Source of the DNA: Takakia lepidozioides
Lineage: Eukaryota > Streptophyta > Takakiopsida > Takakiales > Takakiaceae
Length of the DNA: 64,000 nucleotides
Reading direction: 5' to 3'
NCBI GenBank assembly: GCA_030704615.1
Contig: CM060734.1
Coordinates: 35,730,042 to 35,794,041, forward strand
The notes below the pieces were generated by a model. It had not been told where the DNA came from. It saw nothing but the letters and a program-made list of their open reading frames with translations, and did no database searches. This document shows positions 51,885 through 63,002 of the stretch, piece after piece. Each line of letters starts with the position of its first letter. The first letter of the stretch is position 1. The translations under genes were made by a program, and so were the position numbers.

Positions 51885-52452
51885 ACTGGGTCATGAACAA
51901 CCAGATGTGACAGGCATCTGGTGGGATCATGGTGGTTGGAGAATTAAAGAATTTGATGTGAATCAAATTCCCTGTGAAACCGAGAAGGAAAGATTGTCCA
52001 AACGATTCTTTCAGAGGTTCTTGGAATTGCTAGACGGTTGTAAAGAAAACATTCTTAAAAGAGTGCATGATGTTGACCCTGAGTGGGGTGTGGAGAAAGG
52101 AGTGATAAAGATTTATCAGGTGGCCTGTAGAGGAAGAGCACGTTGGTTACCAACACTGGTTTATGTGATAGCATTGCTATCCATTAAGCGAGTAGAGTTT
52201 GAAGGCTGGGAGGAAAGAAAGGTGAATGTTTATACTCATATGCATGAAGAGCTTGTACTGGTAAAGAATTGGATTCCAAAGGATATTCTGTGGATCAAAC
52301 TCACACCAAGAACAACTTTCCAGACTTGTTTGTCATATGGTTATATGGTAACGGAGACTTCAAGTATAGCCAAGGGTGCATTGAAGCTTGAAAGAAACCC
52401 AGGCATATACGAGAGATATTACAGAAGAGAGTTTTGGTTATTGCCACATTAA
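51885..52452 (+). CDS. Extra ORF before gag (unassigned, about 190 codons)
   Basis: An open frame crosses the primer site and runs to a TAA at 52,452. The part after the primer site has no stop. Text includes GIWWDHGGWRIKEFDV, RFFQRFLELLDGCKEN and RARWLPTLVYVIALLSIKRV. There is no zinc knuckle or gag signature. The coordinates mark the end of the primer site; ATG choice is unclear (an ATG exists upstream at 51,757, inside the proposed LTR). An ORF of unknown role before gag is known in Ogre/Tat elements, which this may resemble. Confidence 0.5.
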
Positions 52453-52473
52453 AAGAAATGAAAGACATGAGAC

Positions 52474-53800
52474 ATGAGTGATGAAAGAAAAGCTAGACTC
52501 CAGAGATATTCAGCAAAAAAAGAAAGTTATCTGAAAGCTAATTATCCATATATTTGGGAGAGAGGAATAGACATAGGGGAATCATCTGGACCTCTCACAC
52601 CATTAAAATCAGAGAGTACATCACCCATACCGGAAGAACTAGAGTTGGATGCCACTCCTTCTTTTTCTTTGCAAGAAAGATTAAGGGAATTGGTACGGGA
52701 AGAAGATCAATCACGAGGTAAAAGATCTGAGGTACATCCCTGGATAAAAGATTTGACAGAAATCTTTGATAAGAGTTGGCATGGAACACCAAAAGCAGGA
52801 ACTCCAGTTTCTGAAACGGAAGGTGAAGAAGGAGGAGAGGATGTGGCAGAGCCAACGGAGAGTTCAGACTCTCCAACACCATTACAATTGAGTCACATGA
52901 GTGAAGAAGAAACCCAAGGGCAGAACTTGGAGGATGAAAACAGAGAGAAGAAATTGGAAGAGAAAGAGTATGAAGAAGTAGACCCAACAACTGAGGTTGA
53001 GACTACAACCAGGACATCCCAACCCGTTGGACCTGGATCAAGTGGAGCACTTGGATCACAGGCCAACGAAGGTGTCGGCTCAGGGGGATCAGGCGGGCAG
53101 CCTGGATCTAGCTCTGGGGGGACATGGAGTGTGGGAAGTAATGCAACTGGAGCTGGGAATACTGTGAATATCGTGGGGCCAGTAGCAGGAAGTGCTCAGG
53201 GGCCACAACTGGGTGGAAGAACCACCACAACTACAACAGGTCCTCAAGGACCAGCACCAGCAAAGGGGCCAGCATCTGTCAGTGGGCAGAAGGTAGGGCC
53301 ACAGATGGCATTACAACCAACACGGGCAAAACCACATTTTCCAATATATTCAGGAAAAAGAGGATCCCGATGTACACATTAGCCAATTTGAGCACATGTG
53401 TATAGTGAACAATGAGAATGGCGATGATGCCAAGATGAGATTGTTTCCTTGTTCACTTATCAAGAAAGCAAGTGAATGGTATGCAAGATTCCCTGATAAT
53501 CATTTCCTAACTGGAATGGCTTGAATACAGCATTCCGAAATAGGTTAGGACAAGTAAAACTGAGGATGAAGTGTATGGAAGTTTACAACAGTTAAAGCAA
53601 AAGAAGCATGAAACTGTTGAGGAGTATATGGAAAAATGGAATTGATGATGAAAAAGCTGGCTGCTGTACCAGCACCAGGTTTACAGAAGACTTGGTTTGT
53701 GAGTGGACTAAGACCAGAGTTGCAAAAGAAAGTGGATATGTTACCCCATAATACAGTGGAGGAGGCATTTGAAACGCAACAGAATTGAGCAATTGGGAAT
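52474..53800 (+). pseudogene. gag of the Ty3/gypsy element, frameshifted
   Basis: The first 302 codons (52,474-53,382, ATG start) are charged and then Gly/Ser/Thr/Pro-rich. The frame then shifts near 53,360 and the retrotransposon gag core continues in another frame: EHMCIVNNENGDDAKMRLF and SEWYARFPDNHFL, then after stops SLQQLKQKKHETVEEYMEKW and LRPELQKKVDMLPHNTVEEA. At least three breaks occur before 53,800. Confidence 0.75.
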
Positions 53801-53894
53801 GCTCAGGAGAGAGAAAAGGATGATGAGGACTCTGAGGATGAGTCAGATGAGGAAGAAGAGCAAGAGCTGAAAAGGAAGAGTAAGAGGAGGAAAG

Positions 53895-54539
53895 TTGAAG
53901 AGGGATAACTATGAGAAAAGATTAGAAGAAATCTTGAAGAAGTATGCCACAGAGGCTGCAACACATTGGAGGAAGGGTGTTTGGTGTGCAAAGTGCCAGA
54001 ATGAAGGCCATACCACCACTGAATGCCACATGAAGGAGAAACATTGTACTATCTGTAAGATGGATAACCATTCTACTGAGAATTGTTACTACAACAGAAG
54101 GACAGCTGCAAGAGAACCTAGGCAAGTAAGGGTGCATCAAGTGCAGCCCCAGCCAAGAAGAAACAGTGATCAGGACCACTATGGTAGGCCTGGTGGTTAT
54201 AACAATGGCATGGAAGGGAGAGGTAATTCAAGAGGGAATTACCAAGGAAATTCCAGAGGCAACTATCAGGGTAATCCAAGGGGGAATTACCAGCCAGGGA
54301 ATCAGGATTACAGAAATAATCCTAGAGCAGACCAAGGGCGAGGACCCAATGGTGAAGAACTGTGTTACTATTGTAATCAGCCAGGACATCGCAAGGCAGC
54401 CTGTTCATTCTGGATTAGACACCAGAATGAGATGAGAGCTCCTGTGAATGAGGGCCCAGTGGTGGCAGCTCACATGGTTAGGCCATGTGTTGTACCAGAA
54501 GTAAGTACAATGATAGTAACAGAAGCAAAGCCAAACTAA
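53895..54539 (+). pseudogene. Nucleocapsid part with three CCHC zinc knuckles
   Basis: Three CX2CX4HX4C motifs are visible: CAKCQNEGHTTTEC, CTICKMDNHSTENC and, about 100 residues later, CYYCNQPGHRKAAC. Between them is an Arg/Gly/Asn-rich stretch with short repeats (GNSRGNYQ). It bound element RNA in the active ancestor. The reading frame is separated from gag and protease by frame changes. Confidence 0.8.
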
Positions 54540-54753
54540 TACCTCCAGTAGTTGAGGAAGATGATGATAATGAAGATGGCAGTGATGTGCCTGAAGATGA
54601 TGAGGCTTGGAGAGATGAGAAGGAACTGCACAAGGAAGTGGCAGATACCATAAGGGAAATGCAGAAGAGTACTGATATTCCTATGGCAGATTCCTCTGAT
54701 TCTGATGGAGAAGAAGAAGTGAGTGAGGATGAAGGAAGAAAGAAGCTGCAGAC

Positions 54754-55269
54754 ATGCAGAGTAATGAAGGGACTTTGGCTGAAGTAATATGCCAGACCAA
54801 AGCAGAGATTACCATTGGACAGCTATTGGCTGTGGCACCTTATTGTAGACACAGGCTGTATCAAGCAATCAATCGAATTGCCCAGGTGACAGGAAACACA
54901 GACCTGAACAGCAAGGTGACCAGTTATAATGTGAAGCCGGAAGGGCGAGAAACAGTCATGGACTTTGATGATTCTATGCCAGTAATCCAATTGAGAATTG
55001 GAAGCACAGAACTAACTGATGTACTGATAGATGGAGGCTCTGGAGTGAATATCATGACAGACCAATTAAGGCAGAAGCTTGGTCTAAGTAACATGAAACC
55101 AGCCCCATTTACAGTAACAATGGCAGATCAAAGAAGTGTACAGCCATTGGGATTGATAAGAGGAGTTAAGATACAGATTCAAAAGATGATCTTTATGATC
55201 ACAGTAACTGTGTTAAAATGGATGAAGTCATGGAGGCTTACTCCTTATTATTGGGACGTCCGTGGCTGA
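54754..55269 (+). pseudogene. Retropepsin-like aspartic protease region
   Basis: Frame of 171 codons. The active-site region reads VLIDGGSGVNIMTDQLRQKL (Asp-Gly-Gly in place of the commoner Asp-Thr/Ser-Gly), as in many plant Ty3/gypsy elements of the Tat side. It overlaps the end of an acidic frame (54,485-54,787) and is followed by a frame break at about 55,200. Confidence 0.72.
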
Positions 55270-55312
55270 AACAGGCCAGGGTATTCCATGACTGGAATTC
55301 CAGTTACTAACT

Positions 55313-57128
55313 GTGCATAATGGGATGCACAAGATACAAATTACCACTAAGAAATCTAGTAGATTACCTGCTACGAGAAGACCTCGAGGGGTCAGGGAGT
55401 ATGACTGGAGGGGAGGACTGGATGAGGAGCAGGAAGCTACCCTGTTCGCTGCACACCCAGAGTGGGAGCAGGTTGCAGAGATGCAGCTGGAAGGCCTAAG
55501 TTGTTTAAAAGGTATCTGCTGTGGTGTAGTGACAGCAACACCAATTGAAGGTGAAACAAGCAGTTACCCACCACATTTCTATGAAGAAAGAGAAGGAGAA
55601 ATGGAAATCCTAGAGGAACCAGCCACTGTGAGTTTACAGGATGAAGTGGTGACTGGTTGGACAATCACAGCTGATGAGCAGGTGAGAGAAGTGAATGTGG
55701 GAACTGAAGAGGAACCGAGGATGGTGAAGGTAGGAGCTGATTTGGAGCCAGAATTCTTTGAGGAAGCTAAGAGTTTGTTCATCAAATACAGAGATGTATT
55801 TGCTTGGAGCTACGAGGATCTAAAAGGGATACCACCTGAGATCTGTCAGCATAAGATTGAACTGGAACCAGGGTCAGTACCAATCAAACAGGCAAGGTAC
55901 AGAATGAATCCCAACTATGCACAGAAGGTTGGAGAAGAGATCAAGAAGTTGGCTGAGGCTAAGTTTATATACCCGATAGAGTATACAACTTGGTTGTCAC
56001 CCATTGTGATAGTTCCCAAGAAGAATGGTAAACTGAGAGTTTGTGTGAACTATAAGAAGTTGAATGCTTGCACGAAGAAAGATCCTTCCCTTTGCCATTC
56101 ACAGAAGCGGTATTGGACACTGTGGCAGGCCATGAGATGTACTCATTCATGGATGGCTTCAGTGGTTATAATCAAGTGCAAGTGGCAGAAGAAGACCAGG
56201 GAAAGACAGCTTTCATCACAGACTGGGGTGCTTATGCATACAAAGTCATGCCTTTTGGACTTTGTAATGCACCAGCAACCTTTCAGAGAGTGATAAGTGA
56301 ATCTTTTCATGAGTATCTGGATGATTTCATGCAGGTGTTCTTGGATGATTTCAGTGTGTACAGCTCTAAGAATGAGCACTTGCATAAATTGGAGTTATGT
56401 TTGGCCAGATGCAGGATGAGAGGTCTGGGCCTGAATCCAGAGAAGTGTACTTTCTGTGTGAACTCAGGGGTGCTTCTGGGACACATTGTGTGTAAGAGGG
56501 GACTTCTTGTGGATCCCAGGAAGACAGAGGCCATTAAAGCCTCTCCACCACCAGTAAATGTTAAGAGTCTAAGGAGATTCCTTGGACAAACCAGTTATTA
56601 CAGAAGATTTGTCAAAAGGTATGCACAGATAGCAGCACCATTGAGCAAGCTTCTGAAGAAAGATGCAGTGTTTGCATGGACAGCTGAATGTCAACAGGCT
56701 TTTGAGGAACTTACATTGTCAGTAACAACTACACCTGTGCTGATTAACCCTCACTGGCATGTAGTATTTCATGTTCACTGTGATGCCTCAGGAGAAGCGT
56801 TGGGAGCGGTGTTAGCCAAAATGTTACAGGAAATATAGATTCACCTGTGTACTATGCTAGCAGGTTGATGAACAGTGCTGAAAGGAACTATAGCACAACT
56901 GAAAGAGAAGCACTGGCAATGATTTATGCAGTCAAGAAATTCAGGCATTACCTATTGGGAAGAAAGTTTATGTTTTTATGTGGATCACCAGGCTCTGATA
57001 TATCTGGTGAACAAACCTTTGATAAGTGGAAGGATAGCGAGGTGGTTAATAATCTTGCACGAGTTGAGTTCAAAGTTGTTTACAAGCCTGGCCGTTTGCA
57101 TCTTGTGCAGATCACTTGTCACGCCTAA
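55313..57128 (+). pseudogene. Reverse transcriptase and RNase H, frameshifted
   Basis: RT starts in the frame 55,313-56,085 (DVFAWSYEDLKGIPPEI, LSPIVIVPKKNGKLRVCVNY), then shifts into 56,068-56,838 (MPFGLCNAPATFQRVI, active site VFLDDFSVYS with Phe-Leu-Asp-Asp, LLGHIV, RRFLGQTSYYRRFVKRYAQI). RNase H begins [17 protein letters not shown], is cut by a stop at 56,836 and continues at 56,847 ([20 protein letters not shown], then [12 protein letters not shown] in another frame). At least three breaks make it inactive. Confidence 0.85.
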
Positions 57129-57325
57129 CAACAGGAGAGGCCTGCCACAGGAGTAAACGACAATTACCTGATGCGAGTTTATTTGTAATGGAGGTGCAAG
57201 GAAGCGCAGATGAATGATTAGAGTGGCAGTGGCCAATCAGATACTACCTTACTCATGGTCAGTGCCCACCTAGTTATGGTAAGGAGCAGAGGAAGAGAAT
57301 CGCTATCAAGGCTTTACCTTATACT

Positions 57326-58600
57326 ATGGTAGGAGGCAGAATGTATAAGCTAGGACCTGATGGAGTACTTAAACGATGCTTGTACCACCATGAAGTAAAT
57401 AAAGTTTTGGAGGAAGTTCATAAAGGAGTGGCTGGAGGATATTTTGGAGAAGAGACTACCAGTAGGAAGATACTACTTGAAGGTTACTGGTGGCCTACTT
57501 TGTTCAAGGATGTACATAAGTATTGTCAGAGTTGTGATGAATGTCAGAGGCTAGGACCTTTGCAGTGATCTGGGAAGATGGCTTTGCATCCTACGATGCC
57601 TACTGAACCATTTCAGAAATGGGGACTAGACTTTGTTGGACCAATTAACCCACCGGCCAAAATACACAGAACAAGTACATAATTACAGCCACTGATTATA
57701 CTACGAAGTGGTGGAAGCTAAAGCTTTGAGGGACAACACAGCCAGGTCCACAGCAAGGTTCCTGTATGAAAACATACTTACACGATTTGGCTGTCCCTTG
57801 GAATTTATCAGTGATCAGGGAAGTCACTTCATTAATGAGACCATTGAACTACTGACTAAAGAGTTCATGATTGTGCATAGGAAGAGTACAACGTACTACC
57901 CACAGGGTAATGGGCAGGCAGAGGCTACCAACAAAATATTATGTACTATCTTGGCTAAGATAGTCAATGCAAACAGAACGGATTGGGATACAAAGCTGCT
58001 GACAGCTTTGTGGTCATACAGGACTTCATATAAAGTCACCACTAAGTATAACACCATTCCAATTAGTCTATGGTATGGAAGCTTTACTTCCAGTGGAATT
58101 CTTGTTACCTACCATGAGAACAGAATGGGGAAAGAGAATGAAATTGGAAGATTCCATTAAGGTCAGGAAACATGAATTATACCATGTGGAAGAAGTACGT
58201 GCTGATGCAGCAGATAACATGACCAGAATTCAGATGAAGAGGAAGGAACAGTTTGATGAAGGCAAATTGAAGACTTTTAAGGCGGGAGATTTGGTTCTCT
58301 GGTTGCAGAAGAACGGGAAGATTAAAGCTTCTAAGCTTAAATCACCATGGAAAGGACCTTATGTCATACAAAAGATGTATGATAACAACACAGCCATGTT
58401 ACAAACCATTAACAAAGAGATGCTGGGAAGAGTCAATGCCAATAAGTTGAAGGGGTACAGTGGTATCCATGACAAACCATTGCAACACGATTTGCATGTT
58501 GAACCGCAAAAGCAATCACGGGCTGCGCCAGTGATTTCAACGGAGTATGGAGCACTTGTCGCTAAGCCAAGCGTATATGACCAGGGCGGGCAGTACGAGT
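57326..58600 (+). pseudogene. Integrase with HHCC, DDE core and GPY module, frameshifted
   Basis: 57,326-57,568 carries the zinc-binding part (HHEVNKVLEEVHKGV ... YCQSCDECQRLG). The core follows in shifted frames: LDFVGP near 57,625, FGCPLEFISDQGSHF (second Asp) and YYPQGNGQAEATNK (Glu) in 57,708-58,160. A further shift at about 58,090 leads to the C-terminal GPY module (KAGDLVLWLQ, SPWKGPYVIQKMYD, LKGY). No chromodomain follows. Confidence 0.85.
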
Positions 58601-58800
58601 GTCACACAAACCATCACAGCCCATCACAGTGTGACACAACCTATCACAGCCCATCACAGTGTCACACAGCCTATCACAGCCCATCACAACGTGACACAGC
58701 CTATCACAGTCCATCACAGCATGTCACAGCCTATCACAGCTTACCACAGTGCCGCCTATCACAGCGTACCACAGTATGATACAGCCTGTCACAACTCAAC
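58600..58800 (+). repeat. 30-bp tandem repeat, in frame with the integrase tail
   Basis: Five to six imperfect copies of a 30-bp unit (CCATCACAGTGTGACACAAC plus CTATCACAGC) follow the integrase frame and add decapeptide repeats of the type YHSPSQCDTA before a TGA at 58,779. The internal decamer resembles that of the array at 46,060-46,265. Confidence 0.85.
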
Positions 58801-59623
58801 ACAGCCTACCGGGGTTACACAGTCCATAGGATCAGTGACGGGTGGACGTGGGTTAACATCCGAAGAATGGAAGACGGAAAAGTGGCCAGAGGCAGGTTTA
58901 GAAATGGACACGTGGACGCCAGGGCGAGACACACAGCCGAACATGGATTGCAAGAGCGAGTGTCATCAAGAAAGAAGACAAAATTGGCCGTCAAAGTACC
59001 TATCCGGCACATTAACTTATTATAGGGCCATTAATGCATACAGGGAACGGGTAACGGAACCCTTTACAAGTACCGAAAAGCGAAATCCATGTCACATGTG
59101 CTATCCTAGTGGACAGTCCAGGGGGGAAAATCCATGGAAGGGAAATAAATTACAAAACCAATCACACAACCAACAGCCAATCATGAGCCAGAATTACCTG
59201 CAGAGGGTATTTTCCAAGAAGCGAAATCAAGAAATTGGAGGGATTCTGAGTGCAAGAGTCGGCGTCGTTCCAAGTAACAGGCGTCTCGTTAGGAGAGACA
59301 ATCAAAGCTATAGCTTTGAAGCTATGGCGGAAATAACAGACTACACGCTTGCCTTACTACTTACGCAGTGGCACAAGGACAGACGAACAGAGAGTACATT
59401 TTCTCTAAATCGCTACTTGCAAGCCCCACAGGCTTACAAGCACTTACCCATTTCATTCTGCGCCAACCATACTTTTATGTTTTGTGCCCTGCAGGTGTTT
59501 CTTCAGTTGTTGCAACCAAAACCTGTCTGTTTGTCCAGAATGAAGAGAGTGAGAGGAATGGAGGATATCAGGATGAAGAGCACCACAATCTTATAGAAGC
59601 AAACGATTGCTGCACCACAGGCG

Positions 59624-60313
59624 GTGCAGCTACTGAAGGAGCTGCGATTGGAGGGATTGCTACGCAAGGACTGGTCCTTACATCATCGGCAGTTCATTAT
59701 ACAATTTCTTCAGAACTTTGAGCCTCGGACAGGAGTTACTCAGGTGAGGGGAGTAGATATAGAAATTACTCCCCAGTGCCTGCAGCAATTGTTTGAATTG
59801 CCATCAGGACATGTGGATGTGGATGAGCACAGGGCAAGATTGCAGATAGGGAATCTGTTCCAAGAAGGGAGTTTATTTAAAACTCAAGGTTTTGCTTGTA
59901 CGAAAGCCGAGTACCCAGGGCTTAGAGAAGTAGGCCAAATCTTGAACGTTCTGTTTGCCATGAAACAGAACCAACAGTATTTGAGCAGGTCCTTCACAGA
60001 GGAGATCCTGAAAGCTTTGAGGGGAGAGGATGTCGCTTGGGCGGAGTTAATGTACAACGGATTGGTGGACGAAATGAAGAGGTTACAGGGCACTGCTGCT
60101 AAGTTTCCCATCATTGTGTCCGGTCCAATCATTGCACAAATAATTCTTGATTCTTGCATACTTGATACTCGGGAGAGAAAGGAGATGGGAGTGTTTGAAA
60201 CAGAAACCACTGCAATTGAAGAGCAAGGCTCTTCGCACAGTGAGGGTGGACTGGCAGTGCAACACCAGTCTAAGAGACAGAGGCGGGGAAAAACTGTAGT
60301 GGCGGATCCACTA
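59624..60313 (+). CDS. Unassigned ORF after integrase in the Ty3/gypsy element (about 230 codons)
   Basis: The frame is open from ATG 59,624 to 60,355, but the last dozen codons probably belong to the inserted LTR. Text: FIIQFLQNFEPRTGVTQVRG, VDIEITPQCLQQLFELPSGH, then a mostly helical, Leu-rich stretch and a basic tail KRQRRGKT. The phrase xVRGxxIxITxxxLxxLFxLP resembles ORFs often found with plant Ty3/gypsy elements and annotated as putative plant transposon protein. It is not an obvious envelope: no signal peptide or membrane span is seen. The stretch 58,801-59,623 before it holds an open frame (to 59,596) without recognisable domain. Confidence 0.5.
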
Positions 60314-61901
60314 TGTCGCGCACCTCAATTCGGTAAACTCCCCTTCAAGTCATAGTCACTCGCTTTGATGCGCGCGCCTAACTCCCAACCTGGCCGCCGG
60401 GCCAACTTGGAGCTTCGGCTGCTCACCGCGACATAACGGTCCCCTTTCGCTTCCCTCTAGAACCCTCGCCTAATTGGACTAGGAGAATTCCTTTGGTAGA
60501 TGGCAGTCCGGAACAGCTCCCCACTCTTTGGTCGCTTTCCGGCTCGCTCGCTTACTCACTAGTTTTTGGTCACCAACGGGCTTGCACCGTTCTCGGGGTT
60601 ACTACTCCCTATATATACTTCTGTAGCTGTCCGCGGGGGTTTCACAACTAGCCATGCCATTTTATGGCGAACCACCACGAAGACCCTCGATCCCGGTGGT
60701 GAGTCGCGGTGAGTCTTGGCCCGCTCACCACGGCCCCTATGGACCGTGATGAGTCCCAAGACTCCCCACGACTCCCACCACGAGGTCTCCGCCCCCATGG
60801 TGAGTCCTATGCCACCCCCACTAAGTCCCACTAAGCTACCACCACCCCTTGTGGAGCCACCCCCACCGCAACCCGATGTGCGGGGCTCCACCTAGTGAGC
60901 GCCTCCGCTTCCCTGAGTGCCTTGGGCACTCAAGGGTGCCTCAGCCCCCCATACCTATCACTGCCGTTGCCCCGACCACAGGGGCAGCCCCTCATGTGTC
61001 CCGACCCCTGCCCTCAAGGCAAAGGGCCGCGACACACACCCCTACCAACAGGGAGTCGATGTCCTCATCGACTTGTCCATTTTGTAGAAACGAACATCCA
61101 AGTTGTGGCGTCCCACATCAAGGAGTTTGTTTCTGTACCATGGCGTCCCATGGCAAAGAACCAAACCCCACACTTGACTCTACTCTCACTAGCTAGTTCG
61201 GCCGACTTCCTCCAAGTCCCGGCCAAGGGTGGAGCCTCTCCAGCTCCTCCCAGTGCACTCTTCTTGGCCTACTTCAAGGCCAAGGAACGATCCTCCCCGA
61301 GGATCGAATCGCCTTACTGCAACAACATTGCTTGCGATCGCTCATGATGCCGCTTTTGGCATCACCTTGAGCAAGGGTTCACCTGGAACCCTCTTTGACT
61401 AGGAAGATAACCTTGAACCAACCGTGCGCCCCAATCACTACAATTGGGTCCGCCTTGGAATGCTGGCCTGAGGTACGGGAACACGTCGAAGCCGCACTAC
61501 GACTTCGTCCCGAGTTACACGATTATAGTACGTGAACGGAAGCACGTAGCTTCCGCGTTAGCCCGCACTACAAGGCAACCCCTCGGTAGCGCAGTTATAG
61601 TACGCGCACGCGCCAGGTGCGCACTAGCACGTGAACTCCCAAAGAAGGCGCAAGTTTCCTTGCCCCTTGGATGGGAGTCACCCGATTTCGGCACTGCGCA
61701 AACACACGATTACCCAATTTACCTCTCCCACTTTTGTAAGCTAGCATGCATTCTACACACTAGCCAACCACACATGCATCACCATTCCAAACACAATAGG
61801 ACGCACAATATTTGGAACCCATTTCCTTTATAACAAATTTTTGTACAATACAAGTTTTTGCAATCGGATTCCTGAGCTAGCTAAACCGGGCTAAGCATGC
61901 A
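60314..61901 (-). repeat. 3' LTR of the chromovirus
   Basis: On the minus strand the LTR starts TGCATGCTTAG at 61,901, directly after a purine tract, and may end ...GGTGCGCGACA at 60,314; the left limit is uncertain within about 60 bp. It has no supported gene. Several GGTGAGTC-type direct repeats lie at 60,670-60,830. About 1.6 kb. Confidence 0.6.
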
Positions 61902-61913
61902 TTTCCTCCCCCA
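61902..61913 (-). other. Polypurine tract of the chromovirus
   Basis: On the minus strand GGGGGAGGAAA immediately precedes the LTR start, the normal site of plus-strand priming. Confidence 0.65.
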
Positions 61914-62500
61914 CGCTCCAAGGTTGATGTCCCCATCAACGCTTCTTCGCTTTTGAGGTCGCCCTTCGAAAGCTGCAACCGCCTCGGATGCGTTTCCCAT
62001 TTCTGAGGCACGCACCCAAGATGCCTCCACATGATGATAGCCCTTCCATTTGACGAGATACTCCGTTTCTCGGTTCCTAACCTCCTCGACTTAAGTATTG
62101 CCTCCACCTCGTACTCAGGTTCATTTTCATGATCCAACAGCATAGGTGGCGGACGCAACACTTGATGCCGATTCGGACGCGCTTCATCTTTGAAGTAAGG
62201 CTTCAAAAGGGAGACATGGAATACTGGGTGCACCTTGCTGTTTGCCAGCTCCAATTCATACACATCCTCATTCATAACCTTCCGAATGCGAAAGGGTCCC
62301 GCATACGGAGGTACGAACTTCGGACTCACTTCCGGAGGTAGTCGGAAATTCTTGATGTTCAACCAGACCTCTGTGCCTGCCTCAAACTTCACTTCCCTCC
62401 GCTTCCGATTCGCCTGCCTTTCATACCGTTTCCTAGCTTTGGCAATATTGTACTTTGCGAGCTTCAACAAACGCTCGGACTTCGCCAGCTCATCCTTCCG
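61914..62500 (-). pseudogene. Integrase C-terminus with GPF/Y module and chromodomain
   Basis: Frame on the minus strand from about 62,500: RKRYERQANRKRREVKFEAG, EVWLNIKNFRLP, YAGPFRIRKVMNEDVYELEL, VHPVFHVSLLKPY, then EYEVEAILKSRR, the start of a chromodomain; its WxG-x-W part is damaged (WKG is not seen in frame, though a W-R-H-L-G-C-V-P-Q-K-W version is). The zinc-binding and DDE parts of integrase are missing upstream. Confidence 0.8.
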
Positions 62501-62519
62501 GCAAGCCTTCCGGATCTTC

Positions 62520-62953
62520 CTTTGGAGTGTCGTCTCGCCCTTGTAGCTGCTGCTTTCTACTTAAAGCATCGGCCACCACATTGTCCGTCCCGATGTACTG
62601 GATATCCACGTCGACACTGCCAAAGTATCTTGCCACCTAAGTTGTTTTGGGGACAACTTGGGCTGCGTGGCAAAATACTTCACCGTGACATTGTCCGTGA
62701 ACACCTTCACTGGGTTGGAACCAACATAGTGGCGCCAGAGCTCAAGGCAGTGCACCACCGCCTTCATCTCCTTCTCGTGCGTCGGCCACCGTCGCTCCAC
62801 TTCATTCAATTTCTTACTTTCGTAAGCCACTGGACGTCCATCTTGCATCAGTACACCCCCAATCGCGAAGTCCGACGCATCTGTATGTATCTCGAACGGA
62901 CGATCGAACTCTGGGATTTTCAAGACTGGAGCTTCCGCCATCCGCTCCTTCAA
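62520..62953 (-). pseudogene. RNase H of the chromovirus
   Basis: Text on the minus strand: FEIHTDASDFAIGGVLMQDG, RPVAYESKKLNEVERRWPTH, FTDNVTVKYFATQPKLSPKQ, and after a frame change VVADALSRK. These are the usual RNase H landmarks of chromoviruses. After DALSRK the sequence passes within about 30 codons to the integrase C-terminus. Confidence 0.82.
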
Positions 62954-63002
62954 TTCAGCAAAAGCTTGGCCACAAAAGGTGTTCCATGCCCAGACTTTAG
63001 AT

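Larger units (their letters stand above)
45956..60313 (+). mobile_element. Decayed Ty3/gypsy LTR retrotransposon (non-chromovirus, Tat-like), with nested CACTA
   Basis: Order on the plus strand: 5' LTR (interrupted), primer site 51,865, an extra ORF, gag, three zinc knuckles, protease, RT, RNase H, integrase with GPY module, a tandem repeat, and another ORF. Integrase follows RNase H, which defines Ty3/gypsy. The protease loop DGGSGVN, an extra ORF before gag and tandem repeats after pol resemble the Tat/Ogre lineage; that placement is tentative. No chromodomain is seen. The pol and gag frames are broken many times, so the copy is dead. The 3' LTR is not found in the window; the element is probably interrupted at about 60,313 by the minus-strand chromovirus and may resume beyond 64,000. 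Confidence 0.75.

Noticed and set aside
58600-58830. Start of the 3' LTR of the Ty3 element
   Set aside because: It shares only the short CACAGC-type motif with the 5' LTR region; the sequence after the array does not match 51,190-51,864.
60849-61347. Pro/Ser-rich ORFs on the plus strand
   Set aside because: They lie inside the chromovirus LTR, on its opposite strand, and show no domain.
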